Assembly: GCA_932294355.1 (NCBI GenBank) | Contig: OW028761.1 | Location: 124,001-188,000 of the forward strand | DNA: 64,000 nucleotides | Direction of reading: 5' to 3' | Source: Aporophyla lueneburgensis | Lineage: Eukaryota; Arthropoda; Insecta; Lepidoptera; Noctuidae | Shown here: piece by piece, positions 28,541-38,662 of the stretch | Numbering within the stretch: position 1 is the first letter of the stretch | How the letters are laid out: the number at the start of each line of letters is the position of its first letter | Made by a program: the position numbers and the translations under genes | The notes under the pieces: generated by a model | Databases searched by the model: none | Seen by the model: only the letters and a program-made list of their open reading frames with translations | What the model was told of the DNA's origin: nothing

Positions 28541-30010
28541 TCAGCCAGCAGCCGTGGCTGTCGTCGTCGCCACACGTACCTGTCCGGGGCACACAAACCT
28601 GTGTCCTAAAATATCCGCATTATGTACCTTTCCTCTAAGTACCCTGAATATATACGAGACGAGTGCGAGATCCCTCGTGACCCTCAGTTCGTTATGTCCA
28701 ACCATACCCAAGATAAATAAAGTTGGATACATAAGCGGATAAAATGGGTATACACCGTACAAGCGCAAGTACCTAACAAACTTATTTTGTACTCTCTCCA
28801 GCATGAGTCTATATTAAGATTCATGTGGAGCCCAAATGACTGCGTTACATTCTAATTGACTTCTAACTAAGGCATTGTATAAGGCAATAACCGCTTTAAT
28901 GTTTTTAAAACCACGTACCATACGGAGCATAAAGCCTAAATTACGATAGGCTTTTCTGCAGCAACTTGTGATGTGATCACGAAACGTTAGCCCCGTGTTG
29001 AATTTCACCCCTAAGTCCCTAACTTCCGTAACCCTAGCCAATGGCAACCCGTCTATGCTGTACGTATATGGAATAGGAGTACGCGCACGAAAGAAAGTGA
29101 TTGTGACGCACTTGGAGATGTTGAACTGCAAGAGGTTATCCTTACTCCAGGTCACCACTCTATCTATGTCTCTCTGAAGCCTGTCGCAGTCCTCCAATTT
29201 ACTTATTTCCAGCGACAGCTTGAGGTCATCAGCAAACAGCAAACATTTGGCATCTTTCACAACTTGTGGCAAGTCGTTTACCACAATGATGAACTGCAAA
29301 GGCCCAAGGTTACCGCCCTGAATCACGCCAGACCTGGTAAAATATGGATCCGACTTATGTCCCGCATATTCTACATACTGTTGCCTACCGCTCAAGTAAT
29401 TTGCAAAAAACCTTCTTTTTGAGCAAAACATCATTATTTACTAGATCGAATGCTGTTTTGAAATCGAAGTAAGCAGCATCGGCCTGCCCCCCACTGTCCA
29501 CAGTTGGCACCAGATCAGCCACGTAGCTCAGGAGATTGCTAGTAGTGCTTCTTGCTGGTCGAAATCCGTGCTGAACGTCTGAAAGCTGACTGCTGACCTT
29601 TTGGAATATGCTCTTATGAATAGCCGCTTCGAAAATCTTCGCCGGAGTTGACAGGACTGCGACTGGCCTGTAACCATCCACCGTCATCCCTGACCCTCCC
29701 TTAGGCACCGGAACGACGCGGGTAATCTTCCACTCCTCCGGAAACACAGCTCCCTCCAGACATTTATTATAAATGTATTGCAGCGGTTTGGCCAGCACCG
29801 ACCGACAATCCTTAAAGATGTAAGGCGGAATGCCGTCCGGCCCAGAAGACTTTTTGGTTTCAGCTGTTGAAGCGCGCAACATACGTCCGATAGTTCTAAG
29901 TGATCAAGATGTACCCGTTGTTGCCAAGACGTGACCATATCTCGGCTCGCACTGCCGAAAAGTTATCAGATCTCATGTATAGCCAAGGTTCTAACTCCAC
30001 AAGCCTTGCC
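28541..30010 (-). pseudogene. Jockey/CR1-group LINE, RT region, frameshifted
   Basis: Four overlapping minus-strand frames give, in order: SSGPDGIPPYIFKDC (start of the RT fingers), GYRPVAVLSTPAKIFE, HGFRPARST, DFKTAFDLV (first catalytic Asp region), GVIQGGNLGPLQFI, LLFADDLKLS (catalytic FADD), and the thumb and C-terminal MLRMVRG and ALVRSQLECNAVIW. Frame changes near 29400, 28810 and at the 5' side. No endonuclease is recognisable; similarity fades by about 30200. Confidence 0.8.
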
Positions 30011-30458
30011 TTCACACCTTAATCGAAATATGTGGCTTGGCTAACGAAAGAGATCGTGGTCGAAGCTCGGAGTAGCTTCACAAACAGTTGCGAACCAAAT
30101 TGATGCCAAGAGAGGTGATGCTGAGTGTTTGGTGGGATTGGAAAGGTATAGTTCATCAGAAGCTGCTGAAAACTGGCCAAACTATTAATTCTACTATCTA
30201 CTGTCAATAACTAATGTGATTAAAGCAGGCGATTAAAGAAAAAAGCTATTGCATAGCATTTTTTCTCTGTCCCCGCTTTTTAAATCTCTGATATCTTCTA
30301 AGATCTTCATTTAAATTACATGCTGTAAAGGGCCAAACTGATCTATATTAGATGCACAATGTATTTAAGGTACTTAATTGGATAAGGATTAATGCTGTAT
30401 TGGTTAAAATCGCTTCGTAAATAAGCCCTTATTTCTCGTAAAAAGTAAAGGATAAACA
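30011..30458. other. Intron 4 interval
   Basis: Up to about 30210 this may continue the decayed LINE upstream of RT. The rest shows nothing. Confidence 0.3.
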
Positions 30459-31108
30459 AGTGCGAGTCAGACTCGCGCACCGAGGGTTCCGTACAAACCT
30501 GTAGGTATCCTCGTTTTATGCATGAGGTTTATGTTTATGAAATTAAATGTTTTTTGTATATTTTTGAGTTGATTGAATGAAAGGTAAATTGCGGTTTACG
30601 ATTTATGACGTATTAAAAAAAACTACTGACTGGATCTCGTTCAAACCAATTTTCGGTGGAAGTTTATATGATTATGTACATCATATATTTTTTTTAGTTT
30701 TATCATTCTCTTATTTTAGAAGTTACGGGGGGGGGGGGGCACACATTTTACCACTTTGGAAGTGTCTCTCGCGAAAACTTTTCAGTTTAGAAAAAAATAA
30801 TATTAGAAACCTCAATACCATTTTTGAAGACCTATTTATAGAATACCCCACACGTATGGGTTTGATGAAATTTTTTTTTTGAGTTTCAGTTCTAAGTATG
30901 GGGAACCCCAAAATTTATTGTTTTTTTTTCTATTTTAGTGTGAAAATCTTAATGCGGTTCACAGAATACATCTACTTACCAAGTTTCAACAGCATAGCTC
31001 TTATAGTTTCGGAGAAAAGTGGCTGTGACATACGGACGGACAGACAGACAGACAGACATGACGAATCTATAAGGGTTCCGTTTTTTGCCATTTGGCAACG
31101 GAACCCTA
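30459..31108 (-). mobile_element. Dispersed ~650-bp element, inverted copy
   Basis: Complement of the 22341-23010 element: starts AAGTGCGAGTCAGACTCGCG, has a run of 13 G (30727-30739) where the other has 18 C, and ends GGCAACGGAACCCT. About 7.5 kb separates the pair, which brackets exons 2 to 4. Confidence 0.75.
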
Positions 31109-31540
31109 AAAATTGTTATTGTGGGTTATCCCTAAGAGATAGACATATACCATCATGGACTTTTTTGTAGACCTTTTTAAGGTGTACAATACTGTAGTAT
31201 ATTATATATCGTAGGGTTCAGCCAGCGTTCGCAATGTAAGCGCAAAAAATGTGTTTATTTATGACATCACATTAGAAACCTCTAAAATTATCAGTGTTTC
31301 TTTATTGTATTATGCATGTTATATACATATAAACCTTCCTCTTGAATCACTCTATCTATTAAAAACCCGCATCCATATCCGTTGCGTAGTTTTAAAGATC
31401 TAAGCATACATAGGGACAGACAGACCGGGAAGTGACTTGTGTTAGGTTTTTTCGTTACGGAATTTCTTGATTCGATCGCCGCACTCAAAGCCCGCGATAA
31501 AAGCTATACAAGAGCTTAAAACGGCAAGAATTGATCAATA
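31109..31540. other. Intron 4 interval
   Basis: No gene seen; ends in a GCGATAAAAGCT-like sequence, possibly a worn Helitron end. Confidence 0.3.
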
Positions 31541-31860
31541 AGAAAGGCGTTGTCATCCATAATGACAATGCAAGACTGCACGTATCTTTACTGACTCGAA
31601 TAAACATTTAAGAGAGTTTGGCTGGGAAGTTTTGACGCATCCACCGTATTGCCCGAAGCTTGCCCCTTCGGACTATCATTTGTTCCGCTCTCTGCAAAAC
31701 TTTCTTAATAGTGTAAAGCTAGCTTCAAAAGAGGCTTGTGAAAATCAATTTGTTCAGTTTTTCGCTCAGAAACCGCAGAAGTTCTACAGTGACGGAATTA
31801 TGGTTTTACCAGAACAGTGGCAAAAGGTCAGAATGGCACATATGTATGTCATTGATTAGT
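31541..31860 (+). pseudogene. Mariner transposase C-terminal relic
   Basis: HNDNARLH (second catalytic Asp) at about 31556 and, one frame away, HPPYCPKLAPSDYHLF (third Asp; usual SPDL is CPKL here), ending with QWQKV and a stop at 31858. This is a second mariner lineage, different from the cecropia type at 25841. N-terminal two thirds absent. Confidence 0.8.
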
Positions 31861-31939
31861 GTTTGAAATTTATATAAATAAATTCGGTTTGAAAACCATG
31901 AAAATAATCGAAATTCCTGTTTCCTTAATTTAATATAAA

Positions 31940-32265
31940 TAAATTCATACCTTCCCATGGGGGTTGGCAGAAATTAAACGACATCTTTTACGATACTCAT
32001 TTAAAGAGGTTTTCCCGGTCCGTCTGTCATCAAAGCGAGCAAGATTGAAAAGCTTGTTTTAACCAACGCAATGTAAGCGAGTGAGAACGCAATAACACCG
32101 AACCCAAAATGGCGCGCGGATATTACACAAAACTTGTTCCAGGAAATGCGTGTTTTTGTGAAGCTCTAACAAGATTTTGGAAAAAAAAATTGTTATTTAG
32201 AATCTCCATTATATGTGCGAGGTTTCTTTGAAGATGTTTACTTTTTTAATGTATATACATTGAAC
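31940..32265 (+). repeat. Dispersed repeat family R-A, copy 1
   Basis: Ordered blocks CCATGGGGGTTGGCAGAAA, ACGATACTCATTTAAAGAGG, CCCGGTCCGTCTGTC, GCAATGTAAGCGAGTGAGAA, AATCTCCATTATATGTGCGA. The same order is at 60575-60960 and 61540-61860. Non-coding; likely a SINE or non-autonomous DNA element. Confidence 0.75.
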
Positions 32266-32267
32266 GC

Positions 32268-32345
32268 GCCCAATAGTCCAACGAGGCAGTTGAAGCGCAA
32301 CTGCTGAACATGGGATTCGATTCCCAGGTCGGGCAAAGTGTTTCA
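32268..32345 (+). mobile_element. tRNA-like SINE head
   Basis: GGCAGTTGAAGCGCAACTGC gives an anticodon-arm-like hairpin, followed by TGGGATTCGATTCCCA, a T-arm with a B-box-like core. The 5' half (acceptor and D arm) is not clear. Likely a SINE or tRNA pseudogene rather than a working tRNA. The motif GTCCAACGAGGCAGTT also follows the R-A repeat at 60945. Confidence 0.45.
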
Positions 32346-32743
32346 GACCGAACACTTTGTTACTCTATGCGCCTTCGGAACGCGCCGCCCGAACGGAATG
32401 ACATCTGACTTGACAGTTTGATTTTGACACTTGACGTTTGCTCTTGGTTTTTGGTGGGAAAAAAGGGAACACGTCGCCGGGTGGTATCTCGCGATCTTTT
32501 GTAAAGTAATCCCTTACCCCGGTCGTTTTGGTGGACAATAGGTCATGACCCAGTTGTTTGTTAATAACCCCAATTTGACGTAATAACACGGGTTGAATTT
32601 TGGATATATCTTGTTTAAATAGTTTGAAGGTTCAGCAAAGTGACGCTATTGGGAACGAGTGATTTGAAGACCGCATGCTGTGATTGCCTCCAGCCTTATT
32701 GCAGCGGATTCTAACCTGAAGAATACTCGTAACGTCACAACAC
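32346..32743. other. Intron 4 interval
   Basis: GC-moderate unique sequence; no ORF with a recognisable domain on either strand. Confidence 0.3.
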
Positions 32744-33010
32744 GATACATATACACTCACTTACATACATAACTCCAGGTAACCCCAGAAGCAGTGTCCT
32801 TCAACCACCAGGTAAGTTCCTTTGTTGTATTGTAGGTGAGTCATTTGTTAATTGTATTGCGTCTTCACTTGAATTGTACTTGTATTGTCTGCTCCGCGTA
32901 CGGCGGACTAGTTTCGCTAGCCACTTCTTGTCTCTAGAGCCCCACGATTATCACACTTCCACTGCGCATTTGAAATCGTATTGTGAGGTCTAGTCTGGCA
33001 GCGAACACAA
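32744..33010 (+). repeat. Dispersed repeat family R-B, copy 1
   Basis: Blocks ATACACTCACTTACATACAT, CTTCAACCACCAGGTAAGTT, GCTCCGCGTACGGCGGAC and CTGGCAGCGAACACAAAG recur, inverted, at 62755-62975. Function unknown. The CAGGTAAGT within it looks like a splice donor but no coding frame precedes it. Confidence 0.6.
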
Positions 33011-33446
33011 AGTGTTATTGGTTTTTTCTATTAATATTTTCTAAGTAACAGCCCGGAGTTTGGTAGTTGGCGGTGTGATACCCTCGTGCCTCGGTGCGCA
33101 CGTTAAGCCGTTGGTCCTGCGCCTGATCTCTCTCCGGTCGTGTCAGATCGCCATTACATCGAAATCAAAATCTAAATTCATTTATTCTAAGTAGGCCGAG
33201 AGTCAGTACTTTTTAACCCCCGACGCAAAAAGAGGGGTGTTATAAGTTTGACGTGTCTGTCTGTCTGTCTGTCTGTCTGTGTGTCTGTCTGTGTGTCTGT
33301 CTGTCTGTGGCATCATAGCTCCCGAACGGATGATGCGATTTCAATAAAAAAAATATGTATTAAAGGTGACTTATCTGCGAGTGTTCTTAGCTTCGTTTGA
33401 TTCTACATTATATTAAGTATATACCTATAAAAAGTACAAAATAAAA
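33011..33446. other. Intron 4 interval with (GTCT)n
   Basis: (GTCT)n/(GTGTCT)n at 33252-33309 after AACCCCCGACGCAAAAAGAG, the same phrase as the end of the foldback that follows, so this is probably a partial third arm. Confidence 0.4.
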
Positions 33447-33815
33447 AATTAAATAAAAAATTAAAAAAACCCCCGACACAAAAATCTAATTTCCCTTTAA
33501 AAAGTAAAAAATAATAAAAAATAACTCAATCTTAAAGTACCTAAGAATGTATTAATAATTCAAAAAAAAAAAACGTCGCGTTGGGGGACCGCTCCGCGAG
33601 TGCAGACGTCGTTCACTGCTTAGTTAGGTAATAAGACTATTGGTAATTAAATTGTTAGGTTTGAAGCGGTCCCCCAACGCGGCGTATTTTTTTTGAATTA
33701 TTAATACATTCTTAGGTACTTTAAGATTGAGTTATTTTTTATTATTTTTTACTTTTTAAAGGGAAATTAGGTTTTTGTGTCGGGGGTTTTTTAAATTTTT
33801 AATTTAATTTTTTTG
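33447..33815. repeat. Foldback with ~150-bp arms
   Basis: AACCCCCGACACAAAAATCT ... GCGTTGGGGGACCGCT is mirrored by AGCGGTCCCCCAACGCGGCG ... AGGTTTTTGTGTCGGGGGTT, with a ~65-nt loop. Confidence 0.85.
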
Positions 33816-34744
33816 AACGTCAAAGTTACATAAGACAGTCCCCCGGCACGCCCGCACTTCACCACTTCCTAGTGGTTTAGCTGGGCAGAAGAAGTGGTGC
33901 AACAAACTGTCCAGCAGAATTCTGGCAATAATTTACAGACCAACCTCGTGTGTTTCATATAAATATTAACATTATTTGTATGTGTTTAATGGTTATACTC
34001 GTAAGAAACGCTTGTTTACATACGAATATGAACTTAAACTGCAACTAAATAAGTTCAAATTCGTATGAAACGCTTAGCCCTCGAACCTCTGTCTGGGCCC
34101 ACTGCCCCCACTGGGCCCAATCCATTTAGCGCTTTACGAATTCAAAACATAGTTCTAAATGTGTCAATAGTTTAAATATGACAGACTGAAACCATGTTTT
34201 AAAATTGTAACATCAAGCTAGCACGCGGGTTAGGCGGAGGTATATTTCTGGAAAATCCACATTTCACTAGTCATGGTTAAGTCCCATGCAGCGGTGGATT
34301 TACACTAGGAGCAGTCGGAAGGAGAATTTTTTTAGGGCGGCAAACTTTTGAAAGATAAAAATTTTTTTTTAGTCTTATAAAGATTGCTCAATGTTATTAA
34401 TTAATTCTATTAATTTTCTGTTTAATTGATAATTCAAGAAATTCAATTCATCCATTATTTGTGAATTATAATTTTGGCACTTTTAGTAAAAAATCCTTGG
34501 AGATTAAAAATAATAATCGATTTTTCAATTTTCTGGTATTATAGAAATTTATTTACGTTTTTTATTTTTGAAAAATTGAAAAAAATTCGGAATTATTTTT
34601 TGCATTTTTCTAAACATAAACTTTAATCAATCAATTAATTAACCAAAAATGTTATAATTTATCGATTGCAACAATTAATTTTAATTTAAACAAAAAATAT
34701 TATATTTTTGAATTTGAATAAACTTGAAACAGCGCATGCCATCT
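33816..34744. other. Intron 4 interval with repeat shared with 24868
   Basis: 33820-33915 matches 24868-24960 (CATAAGACAGTCCCCC, CACTTCCTAGTGGTTTAGCT). A short TTCGTATGAAACGCTT inverted phrase pair is at 34000-34072. The rest is AT-rich with nothing recognised. Confidence 0.4.
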
Positions 34745-34748
34745 ATAG

Positions 34749-34857
34749 TGTAAGGTCGGGTGTTTAGGAGACAAATGAAACGAATGAGGTTCGAGAATAC
34801 ACTGACTGTATTGGAATAAAGATACCTTATTATATACCTTACAACTACTACATCACA
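34749..34857 (-). repeat. Gypsy element 3' LTR
   Basis: TGTAAGGT...CATCACA as read on the plus strand. Contains AATAAAG on the plus strand; polypurine tract adjoins at 34858. Confidence 0.9.
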
Positions 34858-35093
34858 CCTTCCCCTTTATTTAAAAAAAAATATTACACAGTTATTAAGA
34901 TGCATTTATTTGTCAGAAACACGTGTAGGTTTAAAATCAGTTGTTGTGATTACAGGAAAAGTTTCAACATGTTTTGCCTAAAAAGGCGTACAAATACAAT
35001 AATAATGTTATTAAATAGAATTATACAATAAAAATAAAAAATAAAATCAAGTCACGTTAAATCAAGCAAAAATAATAAAAATGGTAAAAATGT

Positions 35094-36778
35094 CTAAAAT
35101 ACATCATTTAGATAGTCAGCAACACTATAATAGCACTTATTTATTAAAAGTTTCTTCATATTTTTACTAAAACTATTTATATTTAAATCTTTGTATGCCT
35201 TTGGTAACTTGTTGTATAATCTAGGAGCCATACAAAATACACTTTTACGCATGAGAGCCGTTTTAGCATTATATATACGAAGTCTACCATCATCACGTTG
35301 ACTTCTTTCAGTACTATCTGAAAACTTTGTAAACAGTTGCGGATTCTTTTTAACAAATAATACTGTTTCTAATATATACAAGGAAGGAAGTGAGAGAATT
35401 TGATGTTTAATAAAATATGGTTTGCAACTGTCCGTAATCCCAAGACCAAACATAGCTCTTACGCATCGTTTTTGCATTCTAAAAATAACATTTTTTTGTA
35501 TAGAGTTTCCCCAGAAAATAATACCGTATCTAAGAATCGATGCAACAAGTCCGTGATAGGCAGCAAGCAATGTATCCGTATTTACAATTGGGGCGAGTTT
35601 ATGTAATGCGTAGGATGAACTACTAATTTTTTTACAAATTTCATCAATATGATCTTTCCAATCAAGTTTTTTGTCTATGGTTAGTCCAAGGAATTTTGCA
35701 GTATCAACTCTGCATATGGTATGATTTTTATAGTTTAAGTTAATGTCACTCTTTACTGGTATTCTTTGACTAAAATGTAAGATTTGTGTTTTATTTAAAT
35801 TAATTTTTAGATTATTATTGTCTAACCAAGAAATTATAGAAGCTAAAGCATTATTAATGTCAAGTTCATAGCTGTCAGTTTTCTGACATGCTATTGTGAC
35901 TGTGCTATCGTCTGCAAAAAGAGTCATTGGATGTTCAATAGATGTTGGAAAGTCATTTACATAAATAATAAACAATAGTGGTCCCACAACGCTTCCCTGG
36001 GGTACACCAAATTTCACTATACGTTCTTGAGAGAAATACGTCGCGACTGTTTTGTTACGATCCATTCTTGAGATTGCTGTGATTTGCTTTCTATTGGACA
36101 TATAGGACTCAATTAATTTAAGAATATTGCCTCGAACTCCATATGCGTGAAGTTTATTCATTAAAATCTTGTGATCAACGTAGTCGAATGCTTGTGTCAT
36201 ATCGCATAGTACAGCGCAAATAGGAGTCCTTTTATCTATCCTTAACATCACGGTTTGAAGAAAATCATAGACCGCCATATTTATTGTCTTATTTTGTCTG
36301 AAACCTTTTTGCTCACTGCAAAGAATATTATTTTTTTCCATATACGAATATAATTGTTTGGAAATGTATTTTTCAAAGATCTTCGACATGATTGGTATCA
36401 GCGCTATTGGTCTATAATTTTCTATTAGGTCTCTGTTTCCTTTCTTGAATAGTGGTTTTACTATTGATGTTTTCATACCATCAGGAAAGATCCCCGCACT
36501 AATACACAGATTCACGATGTGACTTAAATGGCTGCATATTATATCACCGACAGATTTAATTATTTTGGTAGAGACACCGTCATAACCCACGCTGTTAGTA
36601 TTTTTAAGTTGTTTTATAATGTTTAATATATCGCTCGGTAAACTTGGGGCCATGAACATTGATTTTTGTCTGCTAACAATGCCTGATGTGACGTTTTTTC
36701 CCGACTCTAGTATAGGGACAACTCTGTCAATGAAATAATTATTGAATTGATTCGCTATTGATTCTGGATTTGTAATTA
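35094..36778 (-). pseudogene. LINE ORF2, reverse-transcriptase part
   Basis: Open from the pogo insertion to a stop at 35094. RT landmarks in order: NSVGYDGVSTKIIK, ENYRPIALIPIMSKIFEKY, EQKGFRQNKT, CDMTQAFDYVDH (first Asp), FGVPQGSVVGPLLF, LFADDSTVT (catalytic FADD), KFLGLTIDKKLDWK, then a C-terminal region with AYHGLVASILRYG and LLINKCYYSVADYLND. It makes cDNA at the nicked target. It is intact as a domain but separated from its endonuclease by the insertion at 36779-37335. Confidence 0.85.
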
Positions 36779-37335
36779 CAGTGAAACCTGGTTAAGTGGG
36801 ACCTGGATAAGTGAGAAACCTCTATTATTGAGAGTTGCAATGAGGTCCCGGCACTTTTTAATTGAATTACCTCTGTTAATGGGACTTTTCGAACCTGGTT
36901 AAATGAGATTTGAATTCTAAGATTTTTTCTGTGTTAACCTCTATAAATGGGAGTCTGTAGCTCAATTCACTGTTTATATGAGACAAATTAATCAGATTGG
37001 GACAGATTTTGACACGTTTATTTACAAACATTTGAATGTCTTTCGCACATGCTTTGTTTGTCAGTACTATCTCAGGTTATGACCTCAAAACAAGGGAAAA
37101 AAGTGTACAAAATGTCCAAACGTAAATATAAAACATTATCAGCATCTGAAAAATTACAACTTTTATCAGAAAAATGGAATAACGATACATTTTGACCTCT
37201 ATAAGCGGGGGCCTCTGTAAATAAGGCAACTATAATCTTAAACCTGCTTAATTGGAAAACTGGATTAATGGGAACCCTCAATAATTGGTACATAATTCTT
37301 GGTCCCTTGAGATCCCAATTAACCAGGTTTCACTG
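36779..37335 (+). mobile_element. Pogo/Tigger-like element, internally deleted, inside LINE ORF2
   Basis: Ends CAGTGAAACCTGGTTAAGTG and CCAATTAACCAGGTTTCACTG (last 20: CAATTAACCAGGTTTCACTG) are inverted repeats flanked by TA (36777-36778 and 37336-37337). Several inner phrases such as CCTCTRTTAATGGGA are repeated in both arms. The only coding trace is at 37078-37194. Removing the element and one TA restores an open ORF2 frame. Confidence 0.85.
37078..37194 (+). pseudogene. Pogo-type transposase N-terminal remnant (CENP-B-like HTH)
   Basis: Open frame from ATG at 37078: MTSKQGKK then KRKYKTLSASEKLQLLSE and a stop near 37192. KRKxKTLSxxEKLxLL is the first helix pair of the CENP-B/pogo N-terminal HTH. 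The DDE core is gone. Confidence 0.6.
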
Positions 37336-37337
37336 TA

Positions 37338-38493
37338 TATAATTATCAACATTAATTTTACGTAAATAATCCCGAGGTTCATTTAATTTTTTATTATTTA
37401 TTATTTGCCATGTCGATTTAGTTTTATTGTCAGACATTTTGATTTTATAATTATTCTGAGCCCTTTGGGTAAGTCGTGTAATTTTTTTAAATAATTTACT
37501 GTATTTGATGAAGAGTAATTTGTTGGTTTCAGATGGCTTAAGTCTATACTTCCATAAGAGATACCTCTTTTTCTTACTACAAATTTTAAGACCATGTGAG
37601 ATCCATTTAGCCTTTCTGCCTATGTTAATAGTAATAAGTTTATATGGGAAGCAAAGATTATAAAATAATGAAAACTCTTCCATAAATGAATTATATGCGA
37701 TGTTAGGGTCATCTGTGTTATAAATATCAGCAAATGTCAGATTCTCTAAACAAGATCTGAACTTCAACATATTTTCTTTTGCGAAATTTCTCTGTGTTTT
37801 TTTCCAGTATTTACCAGTGTGGGTATTTTTTACGGGACATTTTAACAGTTGCGCCGTATGGTCAGATAATGCAAATTCTGTCACTTCAGTCCCACATCGA
37901 TTTTGAAAATTATGAGCGAAATTGTCGATGCAAGTCTGGCTTTTTAATCGAGTAGGTTCATTAATGGCTAATTTCAGATTGTAATTTAATAACAAACAAG
38001 TAAAATCAAGGCATGCATTATTTTTTTTCATTATATCAATATTGAAGTCACCAGCCAATATAATGTTGCTATATTTTTTTTTACTTATATTTGTTAACAA
38101 TTGATCTAATCTTTTAAAAAAATCACTCAAATTTGTAGCTTTTGGGACACGATAAATACACACAATTAGGATGTTATACTTTGTCAGTTCTATTCCACAA
38201 CATTCAAATATATGAGCTATTGATAATTTCGTAACCTCAGGCACTTCTTTCCAAAAATGCTCATGTCTGACTAAAATACATGAGCCCCCTCTTTTACTGT
38301 TAGTTCTGCTAAAACATGAAGCTAAACTGTAGTTTGGGATCAGTAGATGGGTTTCATCGCCATCTGACATAAAATGTTCAGTTATGCACAATATATCAAC
38401 TTTTAATTCCCTATCTATAAGTTCTTCTAAACAAATTGTAAGCATATCTGATTTATTGATCAATCCTGCAATATTCTGATGCAGTATTATTAA
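37338..38493 (-). pseudogene. LINE ORF2, endonuclease part
   Basis: APE-type endonuclease: LIILHQNIAGL start (Asn), ILCITEHF (catalytic Glu), LAGDFNIDI (Asp-x-Asn), SDHTAQL (terminal Asp-His). The frame begins before any ATG, overlapping the ORF1 stop by a few bases (around 38490-38504), so translation probably depends on reinitiation or frameshifting. An ATG at 38463 exists but would cut the first strand of the fold. Truncated by the pogo insertion. Confidence 0.8.
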
Positions 38494-38662
38494 TTTCTCA
38501 TTAGTTAAGAAAAAAACTAGCTTCTTCTACGTTAGTCTGTAATTCGTTTTTGTTGTACTCTTGCAACTCCTGAATATAGTCGTTTAGGTCTCTAAAGATG
38601 GCGCGAATGCCTTTGTCATTAATTATGCCTGTCTTTGTATTATACAGTGAATAGTCATTATA

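Noticed and set aside
34858..34897. Search for an env gene in the Gypsy element
   Set aside because: Only about 220 bp lies between integrase and the 3' LTR once the LINE is removed, too short for env.
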